Shown in pieces: positions 60,662 to 64,000 of a stretch of DNA of 64,000 nt. The position numbers and the translations under genes are program-made. Below the pieces are notes generated by a model. The model worked only from the letters and a program-made list of their open reading frames with translations, made no database searches and had not been told where the DNA came from. The stretch is from Acidihalobacter_A sp037381185 (GTDB taxonomy: Bacteria > Pseudomonadota > Gammaproteobacteria > DSM-5130 > Acidihalobacteraceae), in the NCBI RefSeq assembly GCF_037381185.1, contig NZ_JARRQY010000036.1, forward strand, positions 3,664 through 67,663, written 5' to 3'. Each line of letters starts with the position of its first letter. Within the stretch, counting starts at the first letter, position 1.

Positions 60662-62203
60662 TTATCCCGGGTAGAGACCGCCGGGGCCGGACATGTAATG
60701 GGTCAGGCTGCGGTTGGCGTGGCGCAGGCGCCAGGCCAGCATCTTCTCAGCATATTCCAGGCGGACATGGCGGTATCCGGGGTCGGACGCGAGATCGATG
60801 CGCTGGTTCGGATCGTTTTCCAGGTCGAACAGCAGCGGCGGGAGTCCGTTGAAATATACGTATTTCCACTTTTCGTCGCGTAGGACGCAGAGTGCGCAGG
60901 CATGCGCGTCCAGGTCCAGTGCGGTTTCGATCTTCGCGTTGCGCACGTCGCGGAAATCGAATTCCCAGTGCGCGTCCCGGCGCCAGTCGTCGGGGCAGCG
61001 GTCGTGCACGAGCGGCAGCAGCGAACGGCCGTCCACTTGCGATGGGATCGGCTGCTCCAGCCAGGCCATGATCGTGGGAAAGATGTCGACGGATTCGGTG
61101 AAGCGGTCGATCCTCTGTCCGCGCAGCGTGTCCGCCGCCGCGTCGGGATCCACGACGATCAGCGGTACGTGGTACGACTCGTCCCAGTGGCCGAGCTTGC
61201 CGAGCAGATGCCGATCGCCGAGCTGTTCGCCGTGGTCGCCGGTGAAGATGACCAGCGTGTCCTGCCAGCGATCGTGCGCGTCCAGCCAGGCGAAAATCCT
61301 GCCCAGGTGGTCGTCGATCTCTTCGATGAGGCCGTAATAGGTCGCGCGCAACTGCCTGAAGTCCTGCTCCGACAGGTCGCGGACGAGTCCTCCGCCAGGG
61401 CGGAAGAAGCTCTTCTGCTGCTGTGTCCGCAGGAAGTAGTTCGCTAGCGGATGCTGCGCGGCGACTTCTTCGGCGCTGCCAGCGTCGAGCGGCGCGGGCA
61501 CGTCGTCGGGATGGTAGCGGTCGTGATATTCGCGTGGTGCGGTGAACGGTGGATGCGGGCGCCAGTAGCCCAGGTGCAGAAACCAGGGTTGTGTGGCTGC
61601 GCCGTCGAGATATTCCAGAGCCTTATCGGTGAACCAGGCCGTGTCGCTATGCCGGGCCGCGATCCGTGAAGGGGCATACGTGGGACCGCGTTGCCCGGAC
61701 CAGCCCGGTTTGGCGAGCCAGGTGTCTAGCGCATCGCTTCCCGGCAGCGCGTAGCCCTGAGTTTTGAGGTAGGCCAGATAGGGGCGCTTACCGGGGGAGA
61801 ATGGTGCGATCGGGGTGAAGCCGTCGAGAATCGTGCCGGTGCTTTCGAAGCACGGATCCTGCGGCGGGACGACACGCGGGTCCGGCGTGGTGCTCGTATA
61901 GCCGGTCAATGCTGGGTCGTAACCGGCATTGCGTAGCGCACCGGCGAGGTTTTCCAGACCCGCATCGAGCGGGGTGCCGTTGCCTACGACGCGGTGTGTC
62001 ATTTGGTACGTGCCGGTGAGCAGGCTGGCGCGCGCCGGCCCGCAGGGCGCCGCCTGGCAATAGTGCCGGGTGAACGTCGTGCCCTTGCGCATCAGGCGTT
62101 CCAGGTTGGGCGCGCGGATGCCGCTCTGCCCGAGCGACGGCAGCGTATCGCCGCGCCATTGGTCGACTACGATGAACAGGACGTTGCGAGTCTTCTTTGC
62201 CAT
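60662..62203 (-). CDS. Sulfatase-superfamily hydrolase, phosphonate-monoester-hydrolase-like
   Basis: 513 residues from ATG 62203. Metal and catalytic motifs of the alkaline-phosphatase/sulfatase fold are intact: FIVVDQWRGD (Asp14), the formylglycine site CGPARASLLTG (Cys54, Arg58) and IFTGDHGEQLGDR. The C-x-P-x-R form and the following YQMTHRVVGNGTPLD are those of PMH/phosphodiesterase-type sulfatases rather than classical arylsulfatases. No signal peptide is visible, so it is probably cytoplasmic, acting after uptake. It sits between two ugpB paralogues, suggesting cleavage of imported phosphodiesters or phosphonate monoesters. Confidence 0.85.
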   Translation of the reverse strand: MAKKTRNVLFIVVDQWRGDTLPSLGQSGIRAPNLERLMRKGTTFTRHYCQAAPCGPARASLLTGTYQMTHRVVGNGTPLDAGLENLAGALRNAGYDPALTGYTSTTPDPRVVPPQDPCFESTGTILDGFTPIAPFSPGKRPYLAYLKTQGYALPGSDALDTWLAKPGWSGQRGPTYAPSRIAARHSDTAWFTDKALEYLDGAATQPWFLHLGYWRPHPPFTAPREYHDRYHPDDVPAPLDAGSAEEVAAQHPLANYFLRTQQQKSFFRPGGGLVRDLSEQDFRQLRATYYGLIEEIDDHLGRIFAWLDAHDRWQDTLVIFTGDHGEQLGDRHLLGKLGHWDESYHVPLIVVDPDAAADTLRGQRIDRFTESVDIFPTIMAWLEQPIPSQVDGRSLLPLVHDRCPDDWRRDAHWEFDFRDVRNAKIETALDLDAHACALCVLRDEKWKYVYFNGLPPLLFDLENDPNQRIDLASDPGYRHVRLEYAEKMLAWRLRHANRSLTHYMSGPGGLYPG

Positions 62204-62348
62204 AAGCTTTTCGTGCGGTTGCGCCCACCTGCTGTGTCGGAAACAGTTGTGCCTGTCCCTGGAGACTTTGTGAGGTATCGCGGGTTTGATGGGAGGAAAC
62301 AACACCGCCCCGGCACGCCGTGCCGGAGCGGAAAGGTCATGCGTCGGT

Positions 62349-63698
62349 TTAGTGCTGCAGGCTTTGCGTGAACTGTTGCAGCAGAACGTCGCCCTGGCGT
62401 TTGGCTTCGTCGAGCGCGGTTTGTGCGCTCTTGTGCCCGGCGAACACGGCTTCCATTTCGTTGCGCTCGACCTGGCGAATCTGCGGCATGTAGCCGAGGC
62501 GGATGCCCATGGTCCAGGGCTTGGGGGCCTTGTTGGACAGCTCGTCGATGGCGACCATCGCGCCGGGCTGTTCGTTGTAGAAGCCTTCGCTCTTGAGCTG
62601 CTGATAGCCGGCCTGGGTGACCGGCACGTAGCCGGTGCTGCTGGCCCAGTAGGCCTGAGACTTACCGGACATCATGAATTTCAGGAACGCGGCAATGCCG
62701 GCGTAGTGGCTGGACGGTACACCCTTCATCACCCACAGCGAGGCGCCGCCGACTACGGTGTTCTGCGGCGCATCGGCGAGCTTGCCGTCATACGGCATGG
62801 GGCCGATGCCGAAGGGGAACTGCGCGCCGCCCTTGATCGCGGCATACGAGGCCGAGCTGCCCATGTACATGGCGCAATGACCGCTGACGAACAGCGGGCG
62901 GCTGTTGCTTTCGGGGCCACCGTACTCGAACACGCCGCTCTTGGACCATTCGCCCAACTGCGCGAGATGCTCAACGTAGGGCTTGTCGTTGATCAGCAGC
63001 TTGACGCCCTTGACAGCCTTGTAGCCGTTGTCGTGGGTGGCGTAATGCAGGCCGTTCCACAGCGAGAACTGTTCCATCTGCACCCAGGCGGGCCAGCCGG
63101 TGGTGAATCCGCAGGCGGCGCCGCTTGCGCGCAGCTTCTTGCCCACCACGTCCATTTCGGCCCAGGTCTTGGGCGGTTGCACACCGGCTTTGGCGAACAG
63201 ATCCTTGTTGTAGAAGATCACCGGCGTGGAGCTGTTGAACGGCAGGGACACCAGCTTGCCCTGAGTGTTGGAATAGTAGCTGGCCGCGGCGGGGATGAAC
63301 TGCTTGGTGGAGAAGGCGATGTGCTCCTTGGCCATCAGGTTGTACACCGGCACGTAGGCGCCCCTGGCGGACATCATGGTGGCGGTGCCGACATCGAAGA
63401 TCTGCACGATGTCTGGTGGATTGTGGGCGCGGAAGGCGGCGATGGCCGACAGCATCGTTTCCTTGTAGGTGCCCTTGAACACGGGAACGACTTCGTAGCG
63501 GTTCTGCGACTGGTTGAACTCGTCGGCGAGGTGCTGGACCGTTTCGCCCAGCTTGCCGCTCATCGCGTTCCAGAACTGGATCTTCACGCGATCCGCGGCA
63601 TGGGCCGAATATGCGGCGAAGACGGTGGACAAAGCGAGCAGGCCGCTCGCCACGCCGGCCAGGCGGCGGGCGTCGGGTTTTCTCCTGATATTGCTCAT
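62349..63698 (-). CDS. ugpB: UgpB-like solute-binding protein, paralogue 2
   Basis: 449 residues. The signal peptide (RLAGVASGLLALSTVFAAYSAHA) is followed by DRVKIQFWNAMSGKLG. The binding domain is very similar throughout to paralogue 1, with shared VVPVFKGTYKETM, FNSSTPVIFYNKDLF, CGFTTGWPAWVQMEQFSLWNGLHYAT and LGYMPQIRQ. It is first in the operon and lies 85 bp after the predicted Pho box. Only one permease pair is present, so both binding proteins likely feed it. Confidence 0.93.
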   Translation of the reverse strand: MSNIRRKPDARRLAGVASGLLALSTVFAAYSAHAADRVKIQFWNAMSGKLGETVQHLADEFNQSQNRYEVVPVFKGTYKETMLSAIAAFRAHNPPDIVQIFDVGTATMMSARGAYVPVYNLMAKEHIAFSTKQFIPAAASYYSNTQGKLVSLPFNSSTPVIFYNKDLFAKAGVQPPKTWAEMDVVGKKLRASGAACGFTTGWPAWVQMEQFSLWNGLHYATHDNGYKAVKGVKLLINDKPYVEHLAQLGEWSKSGVFEYGGPESNSRPLFVSGHCAMYMGSSASYAAIKGGAQFPFGIGPMPYDGKLADAPQNTVVGGASLWVMKGVPSSHYAGIAAFLKFMMSGKSQAYWASSTGYVPVTQAGYQQLKSEGFYNEQPGAMVAIDELSNKAPKPWTMGIRLGYMPQIRQVERNEMEAVFAGHKSAQTALDEAKRQGDVLLQQFTQSLQH

Positions 63699-63782
63699 GG
63701 TTACAACTCCGTATTTGTTATTGCGCCGGATTTCGTCAGCGGTGAGGTGACCGCATATCGCTGCGCACCTTAGTGCGTGGAA

Positions 63783-63800
63783 GTGACGTATTGATGACCG
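63783..63800 (-). promoter_or_regulatory. Probable Pho box upstream of the ugp-sulfatase operon
   Basis: On the minus strand the sequence reads CGGTCATCAATACGTCAC. It has two GTCA half-sites 11 bp apart and about 14 of 18 matches to the E. coli Pho box (CTGTCATAAAACTGTCAT/C). A TAAGGT hexamer about 10 bp downstream could be a -10. Distance to the first ugpB start is 85 bp. Confidence 0.55.
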
Positions 63801-63846
63801 GCCGGCCGGAGTTGCGGTGCAGACAAGTCGAGCGGGATGTCGACCC

Positions 63847-63872
63847 GCCGGCGCGTTCGCAGACGCGCCGGC
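63847..63872 (-). terminator. Hairpin after the mscS-like gene
   Basis: GCCGGCGCGT and ACGCGCCGGC form a perfect 10 bp stem with a 6-base loop, 14 bp beyond the stop codon of the gene at the right edge. No clear U-tract follows, so termination is likely but not certain. Confidence 0.55.
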
Positions 63873-63885
63873 AGGCGTGGCGGGA

Positions 63886-64000
63886 TCAGGTCTCGGCCTT
63901 GCCGTGCTGCAGGTGCACGTCCATCTGCGGGAACGGGATGCCGATGCCGTTGGCGTCGAAGGTCGTCTTGATGACTTCGAGCAGATCGCAGCGGGTGACC
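63886..64000 (-). CDS. MscS-type mechanosensitive channel, C-terminal fragment
   Basis: Only the last 37 codons are in the window. The translation VTRCDLLEVIKTTFDANGIGIPFPQMDVHL matches the C-terminus of small-conductance mechanosensitive channels (typical ...i.k.FdaaGI.iPfPQ.dVh). The rest lies outside the window. A hairpin follows the stop. The family releases osmolytes upon hypo-osmotic shock. Confidence 0.75.
   Translation of the reverse strand, partial: VTRCDLLEVIKTTFDANGIGIPFPQMDVHLQHGKAET

Noticed and set aside
59102..60883. 593-codon plus-strand frame opposite ugpB
   Set aside because: It mirrors the ugpB gene; a similar mirrored frame lies opposite the second ugpB paralogue, which proves it follows from the coding strand.

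Overview
The window is a GC-rich, gene-dense bacterial chromosome segment. Gene order points to a gammaproteobacterium: bcp-gcvR divergent from dapA-bamC, xseB-ispA-dxs, ypjD divergent from ffh-rpsP-rimM-trmD-rplS, and opgG/opgH are all arranged as, or close to, gammaproteobacterial patterns. A rusticyanin-like copper protein, a copper-efflux operon, a rubrerythrin cluster and a glucan (osmoadaptation) operon would suit an acid- or metal-exposed chemolithotroph such as an Acidihalobacter/Ectothiorhodospiraceae relative. That placement is inference, not something a sequence comparison here has tested.

Layout. 0-9.7 kb: a cut glutamine-amidotransferase-like gene lacking its catalytic residues, an AI-2E-type permease, a GNAT acetyltransferase, PhoH, bcp-gcvR versus dapA-bamC, a metallo-hydrolase, and queD-folE2 (pterin/queuosine). 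9.7-13 kb: xseB-ispA-dxs for isoprenoid precursors. 13-16.6 kb: rubrerythrin, CCG-type Fe-S protein and DUF3501 behind a palindromic operator, then PhzF. 16.6-20.2 kb (minus): ypjD, corC-like, radA. 20.3-27.3 kb: ffh, rpsP-rimM-trmD-rplS, a large exported repeat protein and a frameshifted Old Yellow Enzyme. 27.3-31.7 kb (minus): a TRAP 2-oxoacid-type transporter and a GGDEF protein. 31.8-36.5 kb: htpG behind a sigma-32-type promoter, pncA-pncB, a TetR regulator. 36.6-39.6 kb (minus): glycosyltransferase, DUF2334 deacetylase, LPG-synthase-like flippase. 40.3-41.4 kb: a 1.1 kb non-coding island of nested inverted repeats. 42-46 kb: hemerythrin protein, ECF sigma/anti-sigma, and a fused haem-b/molybdopterin oxidoreductase. 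46-51.4 kb: an osmoregulated periplasmic glucan operon with two unfamiliar small proteins between opgG and opgH. 51.5-56.2 kb: a MerR-controlled copper operon (copA, copZ, glutaredoxin) with three disrupted genes, one of them rusticyanin-like. 56.2-63.8 kb (minus): a ugp-type ABC importer with two ugpB paralogues flanking a phosphonate-monoester-hydrolase-like sulfatase, with a probable Pho box upstream. The window ends in the C-terminus of an MscS channel.

Three kinds of short repeat are scattered between genes: a ~97-100 bp element (two copies), a ~125-146 bp MITE-like element (two copies) and the 108 bp inverted repeats of the 40-41 kb island. The most distinctive systems are the predicted phosphate-starvation module for organophosphate diesters or monoesters at the right end, the partly decayed copper operon, and the extended glucan operon.
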